From assembly GCA_963579025.1 (NCBI GenBank), contig CAUZFZ010000037.1, positions 1 through 64,000 of the forward strand: 64,000 nt of DNA. The letters are read 5' to 3'. This stretch comes from CAUZFZ01 sp963579025. Lineage in GTDB: Bacteria; Planctomycetota; Planctomycetia; Planctomycetales; Planctomycetaceae. Positions 7,729 through 15,981 of this stretch are shown one piece after another. Each line of letters opens with the position of its first letter. Within the stretch, counting starts at the first letter, position 1. The translations under genes and the position numbers were made by a program. Under the pieces are notes generated by a model that was not told where the DNA came from, ran no database searches, and worked only from the letters and a program-made list of their open reading frames with translations.

Positions 7729-9114
7729 GTGATTCCGAATTGGCGAACGGAACGGACAGTGGCATTCCTGCTTTGCCTCGTGCTGAGTGGCTGCGGTCGC
7801 GACACGAGTTACCCCAGTCGACCGATCACTTTGATCTGCCCGTGGGCGGCGGGAGGCGGGACGGATCGGGTGTCGCGGCAGATTGCGATCTTCCTGGAGC
7901 ATGAACTCGGCACTCCGGTCAACGTCATCAACGCGACCGGAGGCCAGGGCGTGACCGGGCACTCACGCGGCCTGCGGGCGAAACCCGATGGTTACACGCT
8001 GGCGATGATGACCCTCGAACTGAGCATGCTGCACTGGCGTGAATTGACTGACCTGACCTGGGAAGACTCGGCACCGCTAATGTCGCTCAATGAGGATCCG
8101 GCGGCTTTGTTCGTCCGGGACGACTCGGAATGGCAGTCGATCGGTGATCTGGAAACAGCGGTGAAGGCATCCCCCGGAAAGCTGAAAGCGTCCGGAACTG
8201 CGTCGCTGGGAGCATGGCATCTGGCACTGGCCGGCTGGTTGATTTCGATCGGTGGCGAACCCGGCGAGATGACCTGGATCCCGTCTCAGGGTGCAAAGCC
8301 ATCGCTGCAGGAACTGATGAGTGGTGGTATTGATCTCGTCTGCTGCAGTGTGCCGGAAGCCAGGTCGCTACTCGATTCGGGCCAGATTCGCTGCCTGGGC
8401 GTGATGGCTGACAAACGGCTGTCGTTACCAGGGCTGGATCAACACCCGACGTTGCGCGAGCAGGGATCGGAATGGACACTGACTGGCTGGCGTGGTCTGG
8501 GAGTCCCCAAAGAAACACCGCCCGAGATCCAGCAGCGTCTGGTGCAGGTGCTGCGGAAAATCGTGACGGGTGAATCACAGGTCAACGGGCAGACATTTCC
8601 CGCATACATGGACGGAGAAGGGTTCGATCACACCTGGCGCGAGACGACTGACTTCGCGGAGTTTCTGGCGCTGAACAACCAGGCGTTCGGAGAACTTCTG
8701 ACGCGCGACGAATTCTACATCGAACCAGGACCTGTCGGGCCGATGGCGTTCCCCACTGTGGCCTTCGTTGCGATGTTCGCGTGCGTGATTGTGATTGCGG
8801 TGGGTCGACTAACCGGACTGGGACTCGCAGGTGAGAACGGCGTCCACTCGGAGACCGGTGGCAATCGTGTCGGTAAGAATATGAGGGCGGTGTTGTTTGC
8901 GTCCGTGCTACTGAGCGTCGCATTCTTTGCTCTCGCAGCAGAACCTCTGGGCTTTGTGCTTGCGGCGGGGATCGTAGTGGCCGCGATGGGAATCCTGCTG
9001 GGCGCACGTCCGCGCGTGGCTGTTCTGTTGGCGGTCGTTGCCGTACCTCTGGTTTATCAGCTTTTTACAGGCCTGTTGCGTGTGCCGTTGCCGATCGGCG
9101 TAGTCGGCTGGTAA
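7729..9114 (+). CDS. TctC-type solute receptor lipoprotein fused to TctB-like membrane domain
   Basis: The N-terminal 320 residues match the TctC/Bug family of tripartite tricarboxylate transporter receptors: SRPITLICPWAAGGGTDRVSR, VNVINATGGQGVTG and KLKASGTASLGAWHLA. A lipobox LVLSGCG follows a short hydrophobic stretch, so the receptor should be lipid-anchored. After about residue 340 the protein continues into four or so transmembrane segments (AFPTVAFVAMFACVIVIAV and others) ending in LLRVPLPIGVVGW, as in TctB. The GTG at 7729, preceded by AGGAAGG, gives 461 residues with the lipobox near the start; an in-frame ATG lies at 7615. No TctA permease gene is in the window. The substrate is probably a carboxylate. 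Confidence 0.78.
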   Translation: MIPNWRTERTVAFLLCLVLSGCGRDTSYPSRPITLICPWAAGGGTDRVSRQIAIFLEHELGTPVNVINATGGQGVTGHSRGLRAKPDGYTLAMMTLELSMLHWRELTDLTWEDSAPLMSLNEDPAALFVRDDSEWQSIGDLETAVKASPGKLKASGTASLGAWHLALAGWLISIGGEPGEMTWIPSQGAKPSLQELMSGGIDLVCCSVPEARSLLDSGQIRCLGVMADKRLSLPGLDQHPTLREQGSEWTLTGWRGLGVPKETPPEIQQRLVQVLRKIVTGESQVNGQTFPAYMDGEGFDHTWRETTDFAEFLALNNQAFGELLTRDEFYIEPGPVGPMAFPTVAFVAMFACVIVIAVGRLTGLGLAGENGVHSETGGNRVGKNMRAVLFASVLLSVAFFALAAEPLGFVLAAGIVVAAMGILLGARPRVAVLLAVVAVPLVYQLFTGLLRVPLPIGVVGW

Positions 9115-9162
9115 TTCCGTTCGGCGGGCCGTCCCCTCAAATTCCTGTTACCGTGCGATCTC

Positions 9163-10062
9163 ATGGCATCCAGTGAGCAATACCTGAAACCGGAAGTGAT
9201 CCAGACGGTCTCGCGTCTCGATTTGCGCGCCCGGTTTATTGTGGAAGGTTTCCTCACAGGCCTGCACACCAGTCCGTTTCAGGGATTCAGCGTCGAGTTC
9301 AGCGAGCATCGGCGCTACACGCAGGGCGACGATCCGCGGGATATCGACTGGCTCGTGTATGCCAAAACGGACCGCTATTACGTCCGCAAGTACCAGGCAG
9401 AGACCAACATCACCGGGTACCTGGTAATGGACCTGTCCGCGAGCATGGCGTACACGTATCGGCAGAAACTCACCAAGCTGGATTACTCGATCTGTCTGGC
9501 CGCGGCGCTGGCCTACCTGATGATCCACCAGCAGGACCCCGTCGGTCTGGTCACGTTCGATCAGAAGATTCGCCATTGCCTGCCGGCCCGCAGTCGACGC
9601 TCGCAACTGCCGAACATGCTGGCCTTACTGGCACAGTCGAAACCGCAGGGCGAAACAGAGATCGCTAAGAATCTGCAGCAGGTCGCGGCGATGGTGAAAC
9701 ATCGCTGTCTGCTGATGGTGTTTTCGGATCTGCTCACTGATCCCGAGCCGGTCATTAAGTCGCTGCAGATGCTGCGCTTCGGCGGTCACGACGTGATTCT
9801 GTTTCACGTGCTGGATGAAGCCGAGGTGACTTTTCCGTTCGACGGACTGGTCGACCTGGAAGACCCGGAGACCGGCGATATGGAACGCAACATTGATGCC
9901 AAGGGAATGAGAGCTGACTACATCGAGTCACTGGCTGAGTTACGCGATATGTGGGCTCGCGAATGCCGTCAGATCGGAGCCGACTATGTTCCACTCGATA
10001 CCAGTATGAATTTCGGAACGGCGCTGCTCGAATATCTGGTCCAGCGAAAAGCCCGCTGTTGA
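9163..10062 (+). CDS. DUF58 family protein (vWA-like)
   Basis: This 299-residue protein has the DUF58 signature FSEHRRYTQGDDPRDIDWLVYAKTDRYYVRKYQAE (quoted in parts: SEHRRYTQGDD, RDIDW, TDRYYVRKY) followed by a vWA-like strand VMDLSASM (metal-site DxSxS variant) and FSDLLTD. DUF58 proteins normally sit next to a MoxR AAA+ ATPase and assist assembly or maturation of complexes; no MoxR gene is adjacent. It starts 48 bases after the TctC-TctB gene. The family call is strong; the role is unknown. Confidence 0.88.
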   Translation: MASSEQYLKPEVIQTVSRLDLRARFIVEGFLTGLHTSPFQGFSVEFSEHRRYTQGDDPRDIDWLVYAKTDRYYVRKYQAETNITGYLVMDLSASMAYTYRQKLTKLDYSICLAAALAYLMIHQQDPVGLVTFDQKIRHCLPARSRRSQLPNMLALLAQSKPQGETEIAKNLQQVAAMVKHRCLLMVFSDLLTDPEPVIKSLQMLRFGGHDVILFHVLDEAEVTFPFDGLVDLEDPETGDMERNIDAKGMRADYIESLAELRDMWARECRQIGADYVPLDTSMNFGTALLEYLVQRKARC

Positions 10063-10075
10063 AAGCCGCCCAGAC

Positions 10076-10879
10076 CTACGCTGCCCGTGAACTACGAGCG
10101 AGATAGTTCGTCGTCAGGAACTGTTCGAGAATCTCGTGATACTTTGGCAGGTGCCGTAGATACCCGCGCGGTGTGATCCGGTACACGTCCATCTCGCGCT
10201 GTCTGAAAAAGTAATACAGCTCGCGGACAAACACCCGCGTATCAACGTGACAGCCGCCAAACTCGAACGAAACAGCATCAACCCGTTGCTCGTCCAGCAT
10301 GCGCTGCGCTCCCCTCAGGACATCCAACTCGTGTCCCTCGACGTCGATCTTCAGCAGGTCGATGTGGTCAATGCCACGCTCAGCACAGTAGTCATCCAAT
10401 GTTTGAACCTGCACGGACTCCGATAACTCCATATGACGACCATGATGGCTCAGGTCACGCCGTGTCAGCGAACTGAGCCCGGATGCTGGTGTGTCCGAAT
10501 ACAGGGTCGCTGCTCCGGGCTCTGCTCCGAGCGCCACGTTATTCAACTGCAACCGCGTGTCATTCGAGAATCGTGCCTGCAACTGTTCGAAGGCATCCTG
10601 GCCGGGTTCAAAGCAGTGGATTTCGAGTGCTGTATTCGGGCACCGGGACGTAATCAGGTTTGAGAATTGTCCGATGTTTGCTCCTGCATCGATGATGCGG
10701 CATGTCGCAGACCGGCACTCATTCACCAGTCGGACGAGCGCCAGTTCTCCGCTGGTCTCTACCTTGGTGCCACAGCCAACACCCATCAGATAATGCGAAA
10801 ACTTGACATTGTATTCGAGCATCGATTGACTAATTCCGTTACCCGTAAAGCGGCTCACAAACTTCTTGAGAACTGACAT
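10076..10879 (-). CDS. FkbM-family SAM-dependent methyltransferase
   Basis: The 267-residue protein contains the SAM motif IIDAGANIGQFSNLI at about 61-75, HCFEPGQDAFEQL, and the FkbM signature LLKIDVEGHELDVLRGA at about 165-181. FkbM enzymes O-methylate sugars or small molecules. It is the last gene of the minus-strand glycan operon that begins with gmd, so methylation of a surface sugar is the likely job. A C-terminal basic segment RGYLRHLPKYHE is typical of bacterial members. Confidence 0.88.
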   Translation of the reverse strand: MSVLKKFVSRFTGNGISQSMLEYNVKFSHYLMGVGCGTKVETSGELALVRLVNECRSATCRIIDAGANIGQFSNLITSRCPNTALEIHCFEPGQDAFEQLQARFSNDTRLQLNNVALGAEPGAATLYSDTPASGLSSLTRRDLSHHGRHMELSESVQVQTLDDYCAERGIDHIDLLKIDVEGHELDVLRGAQRMLDEQRVDAVSFEFGGCHVDTRVFVRELYYFFRQREMDVYRITPRGYLRHLPKYHEILEQFLTTNYLARSSRAA

Positions 10880-10964
10880 GATTCGGCTCTGTTACGAGAC
10901 ATGGACAGGGATCAGCACTGCTCGTTTCAATCGCGGAATGTTAGCAGCAGCGTGTGCGATGCCT

Positions 10965-12077
10965 TCACGCCACACGTACTTCCTGAACGTGCGACTCCGA
11001 AGGATCAGCAGCATGGTAGATGTGGTCCGCCCACGGGACGGCCATGAACGATTCATCCCGCATCGTGAGCGCGATCATGAACGCCGCCACATTGCGGGCT
11101 GAGTAAGTCTGATGGGCTTTTTTCCAGCCGTTGCACGCGATGCGCACGGCTTCCACGTCATCGGCCCTCAAGCGGCGGACCTGCGCGACCAGATCATCAA
11201 CGTCGGAAAAGAAGACAGCCTCATCCGGTGAAAAAAGCTGCTCGATTCCGTTACCTGCCGGTGTCAGGATGAGCTGACCATTACCAGCGATCTGGGCAAT
11301 TCGATCGGATGAATACAGCTCGACGTCCGTACGACGGCTCAGGTTCAACGACATGCGACTGTCACGCAACAGTTGTTCCTTCTCGTGTCCAAAGATGCTG
11401 CGGTTGCCAAGGCAGCCGAAGATTCCCAGCCGTGCGTTCGACAAAGACGAAGTTAGAACCTTCAGGAATTTCCGTCTCTCAGGAGCACGCTTGTCACTGC
11501 CAATAAACACAATGTCGTATTTCGGGGCCGCGTTTTCGAATGCACGGTGACGTTCGATGGACGGCTCAACGGGATTCGGAATGAACGCCGCCGGACAGCC
11601 GGGACGACTCAGGCCTTTCAGAAGATCGCCCGCTGTCGTGGTAAAGATCGCGTCAAGCGCATCGACGCGATCGTGCAGATGCTGAATGTGCTGGGGTACC
11701 CACAACGGATCGACGTACCACAGACCAATGCGTATCTCAGGGACCTCATTGCGGATCGCCAGCAGTGTTTGTTTTGAAATGTATTGCGCATGCCCGAGTA
11801 TCAGCAGGTCCGGTGCAATATTTCGACACGTCCGAATCAGTGCAGTGTTGGCTCGACCCTTGCCGAAGGTTTTGCTGCCCGTCAATGACAGCATGCGGGC
11901 GCGGTCGTTGATGCTGAATGGATAAACGAAACAGCCAGCCTGAATCAGGCCCTGGTTCATTTTGATGTCTGGATTGAAGAATACGCGACCATCTTTAGCA
12001 AACTGATAATTGGCCGCATGCACAACGCGCAGGCCCGAGAAATCACGCGGACTTGTTGAACTGCCTGATATTGTCAT
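10965..12077 (-). CDS. Glycosyltransferase, CgeB-like / GT-B
   Basis: The 370-residue protein resembles CgeB-like GT-B glycosyltransferases: an N-terminal Rossmann half (LRVVHAANYQFAKDGRVFFNPD), IGLWYVDPLW, an inter-domain region GLSRPGCPAAFIPNPVEPS, a second half starting KYDIVFIGSDKR, and the nucleotide-sugar end SDRIAQIAGNGQLILTP with a downstream FFSDVDDLVAQVRRL. The ATG at 12077 has a good ribosome site (CCAGGAAAAG). A GTG at 12119 overlaps the upstream stop codon and is an alternative. It lies between the DUF268 and FkbM methyltransferase genes in the glycan operon. Donor and acceptor unknown. Confidence 0.72.
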   Translation of the reverse strand: MTISGSSTSPRDFSGLRVVHAANYQFAKDGRVFFNPDIKMNQGLIQAGCFVYPFSINDRARMLSLTGSKTFGKGRANTALIRTCRNIAPDLLILGHAQYISKQTLLAIRNEVPEIRIGLWYVDPLWVPQHIQHLHDRVDALDAIFTTTAGDLLKGLSRPGCPAAFIPNPVEPSIERHRAFENAAPKYDIVFIGSDKRAPERRKFLKVLTSSLSNARLGIFGCLGNRSIFGHEKEQLLRDSRMSLNLSRRTDVELYSSDRIAQIAGNGQLILTPAGNGIEQLFSPDEAVFFSDVDDLVAQVRRLRADDVEAVRIACNGWKKAHQTYSARNVAAFMIALTMRDESFMAVPWADHIYHAADPSESHVQEVRVA

Positions 12078-12115
12078 GTTGCTTTTCCTGGCCCGTGTTC
12101 GCATGCCTCGCCAAA

Positions 12116-12919
12116 TCACGCGGCCTTTTTCTTCAGCTCAAAAATTCCGCAGCCATACTTCAATCCAAACGTCTCCTGCCCGGCCGGGCTATCCGGATCC
12201 GCATCCACATGCAAACGGCCTGCATCATCGACGTAGCTGAACGATTCCACGGCAAAGTCATCTGCCAGTTTTTCACGCAGGTACGGCAATGAGAACACTC
12301 GATGCGCGTTGAATTCAATGCGCTGATCACGGCCAATCGGCGTCGACAGGTAGAACGTTCCTCCTGGTCGGACCATACGTGTCATGTTCTGCAGGCCGAT
12401 GACATGCCCGTCAAAATTGATCGGGTCGCCGTAGCGCCCCAAACCGAAATGCTCAATCGTGTGCAAACATGACAGTGAGTCCGTTGACTCAACCAGTTCG
12501 TCCGGCAATTCGCCCATCATGTCGGCGCAGACAAATTTAAGATTCGGGATATCAGAATCCAACGGCCGGACATCGATCGCCTCAATCGGCCGAAAGCTGG
12601 CGACGTGGGCGACAAAGCCGTCCACGCGTGAGCCGACGTCCAGATGTCGTTCAGGTTCTTGCTCGAATACGCGGCGTGCGACCAGGAGGTCCTGGTGAAA
12701 ATAGTGGCCACTAGCACTGCCGGCCTGGGAGAATCGGTCGTCCAGAATTGGTCGCACCGGGCCAAACGGCAGCGGCTCCGACGACTGTCGAGCCTGGCGT
12801 CGCAGTTCACGCCATGTTGATAGAAAGAATGGCAGCGAGCGCACGTTACGGCTGAGTGTTTTGAATCGGAAGCCGGAGAGTTTCCACGTCCAGCGAAGTG
12901 TGTTCAGGAATGATTTCAT
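12116..12919 (-). CDS. DUF268 methyltransferase-like protein
   Basis: The 267-residue protein contains HLDVGSRVDGFVAHVASF (SAM-binding motif I), IEAIDVRPLDSDIPNLKF, SLSCLHTIEHFGLGRYGDP and GGTFYLSTPIG, the order seen in DUF268, a class I methyltransferase-like family common in glycan clusters. It follows the glycosyltransferase-like gene at 12932 by 12 bases and precedes the CgeB-like gene. A Lys-rich C-terminus (ELKKKAA) ends the protein. It probably modifies the same polysaccharide; the substrate is not known. Confidence 0.8.
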   Translation of the reverse strand: MKSFLNTLRWTWKLSGFRFKTLSRNVRSLPFFLSTWRELRRQARQSSEPLPFGPVRPILDDRFSQAGSASGHYFHQDLLVARRVFEQEPERHLDVGSRVDGFVAHVASFRPIEAIDVRPLDSDIPNLKFVCADMMGELPDELVESTDSLSCLHTIEHFGLGRYGDPINFDGHVIGLQNMTRMVRPGGTFYLSTPIGRDQRIEFNAHRVFSLPYLREKLADDFAVESFSYVDDAGRLHVDADPDSPAGQETFGLKYGCGIFELKKKAA

Positions 12920-12931
12920 AATTGAGTTCGA

Positions 12932-13720
12932 TTACGTGTTAACGCGAAACAGACTGCGAACGGCTGACACAGCCCGCGACTTGCGGACTCTCTTGAGGAA
13001 CAGCGGAAGCCTCGCGTGGACCGGTCGCTGGCTTGTGTCGACGCGTATGCCCTCACGACGACAAAGATCGAGTGCTCCGGGCAGCCACTTGCCCTTCAGA
13101 ATTCCCGTGTCGTAGTAGTAGTCGATCAACGGGTGTTCGCGAAGGACGCTGAGAAACGACTCAGGCAGTGCATCGGAACGGCGGCTGCCGGCCATCTCCA
13201 TTTGCCATCCGTTCTCACCGGCCACAAGCAACTTCCGCAATGTGGCAACATCCCACCACGCAGCCTGCAGCGAACACCGAAACTTCATACCCGGACTCAA
13301 TTCACCCAGACCGAAGGGATTGTCGTGCGGCCGATCAGGATCCGGACTGCCAGCCAGTCGGATGTATCCGACGGCGGTGTTGCGGGCGTACTCGATGACG
13401 TCCCGCAGCCGCTTCGAATCGACCGGGGTCTGGAGAAAGTAGTCCTCCTGCAGATAGATGATGGAGTCTGGCTGCTGGTCGTCGAGCAGCTTCAGCAGAT
13501 TGGACGCCCAGCCCTGATCGTCGCCAACGGCAAACGTGCGCACGCGTGAATGCTCAACCTTTAACTGGTTCGAGATCCACCAGGTCTGCCAGGGACAGTC
13601 GGGCCAGTAACGGTCGAACAACTGCAGAAACGGCGACCAGGCATCGCTGTACGCGTCGCACGATGAAACGACGACGCAGCATTTCTCGTGAGAACGGTCG
13701 TGACCGGTTGTACTCGACAT
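12932..13720 (-). CDS. Glycosyltransferase-like protein (GT-A-like, unclassified)
   Basis: The 262-residue protein starts CCVVVSSCDAYSDAWSPFLQLF, followed by IIYLQEDYFLQTPVD, where the acidic ED could serve the metal/nucleotide-sugar site of a GT-A enzyme. AAWWDVATLRKLL and WQMEMAGS resemble acceptor-side segments of hexosyltransferase-like proteins. There is no signal peptide and the C-terminus is very basic, suggesting membrane association. It lies 46 bases after the GDP-fucose synthase gene in the glycan operon. The assignment rests on these weak motifs and context. Confidence 0.6.
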   Translation of the reverse strand: MSSTTGHDRSHEKCCVVVSSCDAYSDAWSPFLQLFDRYWPDCPWQTWWISNQLKVEHSRVRTFAVGDDQGWASNLLKLLDDQQPDSIIYLQEDYFLQTPVDSKRLRDVIEYARNTAVGYIRLAGSPDPDRPHDNPFGLGELSPGMKFRCSLQAAWWDVATLRKLLVAGENGWQMEMAGSRRSDALPESFLSVLREHPLIDYYYDTGILKGKWLPGALDLCRREGIRVDTSQRPVHARLPLFLKRVRKSRAVSAVRSLFRVNT

Positions 13721-13766
13721 AACAATCCTTTGTACCGTCCAGCCGGCCTCGACATTTTACGTGTGC

Positions 13767-14720
13767 TTACGCTGCGATTTCGGACTGGTGACCGCGATAC
13801 CAGCCGATCGTCTGCGACATCCCATCTTCGAAACTCGTTTGGGCCTGCCAGTCCAGTAGTTCGGCGGCGCGGGATGTATCCAGGCAGCGACGAGGCTGGC
13901 CGTCCGGCTTCGACGCATCCCACTCGATGGAACCGTTGAATCCGGTGACCCGAGCGATCGACTCGACGAGATTGCGGATGCTGATCTCCCGGCCCGTCCC
14001 GAGATTGATCGGAGTTGGTTCATCCATGACTTCAGCCGCACGCACGATCCCCGCTGCCGCGTCATTGACGTACAGAAACTCACGGGAAGCCGATCCGGTT
14101 CCCCAGCAGGTAATGGACTTCGCGTTCTGTAACCGAGCCTCTTCGCATTTCCGGATCAATGCCGGGATGACATGCGACGAACTCGGATCGAAATTGTCGC
14201 CAGGACCGTACAGATTGACGGGCACGACAACCGCGCTCGCAAGTCCGTACTGTCGACGGTAGGCGTCCAGCATCACGAACAGCGCCTTCTTGGCCACGCC
14301 GTAGGGTGCATTCGTTTCTTCCGGGTAACCGTCCCACAGTGAGTCTTCGGAGAATGGCACGGGAGCGAATTTCGGATAGGCACAGACCGTTCCGGTGTGG
14401 ACGAATTTCTGCAGCCCAACCTGACGACCGATCTCAATCAGGTGCATCCCCATCGCCATATTGGCGAAGAAGAAGCGGCCCGGGTTTTTCATATTCGCTC
14501 CGATTCCGCCGACTTCGGCGGCGAGGTGAATCACCATGTCCGGCCGCAGCCTGGAATACATCCTGCGGACACCGTCTTCAGTCGTCAGATCGAATTCGCG
14601 TCGTCGCGGGACATCAATCTGTTCACAGCCACGCTCGCGCAGAATGCGACACACGGCTGCCCCCAGAAAGCCCGCGCCGCCCGTGACGGTAACACGGCGG
14701 TTGGACCAGTCGAATGGCAT
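13767..14720 (-). CDS. fcl: GDP-L-fucose synthase (GDP-4-keto-6-deoxymannose epimerase/reductase)
   Basis: This 317-residue short-chain dehydrogenase converts GDP-4-keto-6-deoxymannose to GDP-L-fucose with NADPH. It shows the nucleotide-binding motif VTGGAGFLGAAVC at about 11-23, HLAAEVGGIGAN, a GTVCAYP active-site loop in which Thr replaces the first Ser of the usual SSC, the YGVAK catalytic Tyr-Lys pair, and NLYGPGDNFDP. It is 31 bases downstream of gmd, which makes its substrate. The ATG at 14720 directly precedes the Rossmann strand; a longer in-frame extension overlaps gmd. The pathway call is strong because of the pair. Confidence 0.9.
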   Translation of the reverse strand: MPFDWSNRRVTVTGGAGFLGAAVCRILRERGCEQIDVPRRREFDLTTEDGVRRMYSRLRPDMVIHLAAEVGGIGANMKNPGRFFFANMAMGMHLIEIGRQVGLQKFVHTGTVCAYPKFAPVPFSEDSLWDGYPEETNAPYGVAKKALFVMLDAYRRQYGLASAVVVPVNLYGPGDNFDPSSSHVIPALIRKCEEARLQNAKSITCWGTGSASREFLYVNDAAAGIVRAAEVMDEPTPINLGTGREISIRNLVESIARVTGFNGSIEWDASKPDGQPRRCLDTSRAAELLDWQAQTSFEDGMSQTIGWYRGHQSEIAA

Positions 14721-14751
14721 GTGACTTCCCTTCTGAACGAGTGTCGAAATC

Positions 14752-15804
14752 TCAGGCCGCTCGTTGCTCGCTCGCGCCGGTCGAGAAGCCGGCGTCGTGC
14801 AACGTCTTCTCACGTGCGGCCAATTCGAGATCCGTCTCAACCATCATCTGAACCAGCTCCCGGAAACTGACCCGCGGCTCCCAACCGAGCTGTTCCCGTA
14901 TCTTTGTCGGATCACCCAGCAGCAGATCGACCTCGGCCGGCCGACAATACCGTGCGTCAATTTCAACGTGATCCTGATAATTGAGTCCCACCTGACAGAA
15001 CGCCAGTTCGAGGAATTCCCGCACGGACCACGTCTCGCCCGTCGCGACGACGTAGTCGTCTGGTTCGTCCTGCTGCAGCATTAACCACATGGCTTCGACG
15101 TAATCTCCGGCAAATCCCCAGTCGCGTTGCGCGTCCAGGTTTCCCAGATACAGTTTGTCCTGCAGGCCGTGTCGAATTCGGCCGATCGCGCGAGTGATCT
15201 TGCGAGTTACGAATGTTTCACCGCGACGTGGTGATTCGTGATTAAACAGAATGCCGCTGCTGGCGTGCATTCCGTAGGCCTCGCGGTAGTTCACGGTGGC
15301 CCAGTGTCCAAAGACCTTGGCGACGGCATATGGACTCCGCGGATGAAACGGAGTCGTCTCTCGCTGGGGTGTTTCACGCACCTTGCCGAACATCTCACTG
15401 CTCGACGCCTGATAGAAGCGGACCGTCTTACTGGCTCGCTCCTGAAATTCGCGAATGGCTTCCAGCAGACGCAGCGTGCCGCCCGCACCAATATCGGCAG
15501 TGTGGATCGGACAGTCGAAGCTGACACGTACGTGACTCTGCGCCGCGAGGTTGTACACCTCGTCCGGCTGCGACTCGTCCAGAATGCGACGCAGCGAATT
15601 TGCGTCTGTTAAATCGCCGTAGTGCAACCGCAACCGGACCTCGTCTTCATGCGGGTCCTGGTACAGGTGATCCAGTCGGCCGGTGTTGATGGTCGAGGCC
15701 CGGCGCACCAGACCGTGCACTTCGTAGCCCTTACTCAGCAGCAGTTCCGCGAGGTAACTGCCGTCCTGCCCGGTGATCCCGGTGATAAACGCGGTCCTGC
15801 TCAT
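14752..15804 (-). CDS. gmd: GDP-mannose 4,6-dehydratase
   Basis: This 350-residue enzyme makes GDP-4-keto-6-deoxymannose from GDP-mannose, using bound NADP. Signature segments are FITGITGQDGSYLAELLL at the N-terminus, VHGLVRRAS, YNLAAQSHVRVSFD, the active-site ASSSEMFGKV and SPYAVAKVFGHW (Tyr-Lys pair), and NHESPRRGETFVTRKI. The ATG at 15804 begins at the Rossmann fold. It is the first gene of the six-gene minus-strand glycan operon, and its neighbour encodes the next step of GDP-fucose synthesis. Confidence 0.96.
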   Translation of the reverse strand: MSRTAFITGITGQDGSYLAELLLSKGYEVHGLVRRASTINTGRLDHLYQDPHEDEVRLRLHYGDLTDANSLRRILDESQPDEVYNLAAQSHVRVSFDCPIHTADIGAGGTLRLLEAIREFQERASKTVRFYQASSSEMFGKVRETPQRETTPFHPRSPYAVAKVFGHWATVNYREAYGMHASSGILFNHESPRRGETFVTRKITRAIGRIRHGLQDKLYLGNLDAQRDWGFAGDYVEAMWLMLQQDEPDDYVVATGETWSVREFLELAFCQVGLNYQDHVEIDARYCRPAEVDLLLGDPTKIREQLGWEPRVSFRELVQMMVETDLELAAREKTLHDAGFSTGASEQRAA

Positions 15805-15981
15805 GTCGTCGTCCTGACTGGCGCAGCGGTACATGCACATGACATCCATGTTCGGTGGCCAGCTTTGTAGGCCGATCAGCGGAAACAGATCAATATCAGC
15901 CTCACGCGGGAGTCAGTTCAATGATCATCGTCGCGGACCTATGCTGGCCGTCGCTCGAATCCAGCACCATGAGGGGCACTG

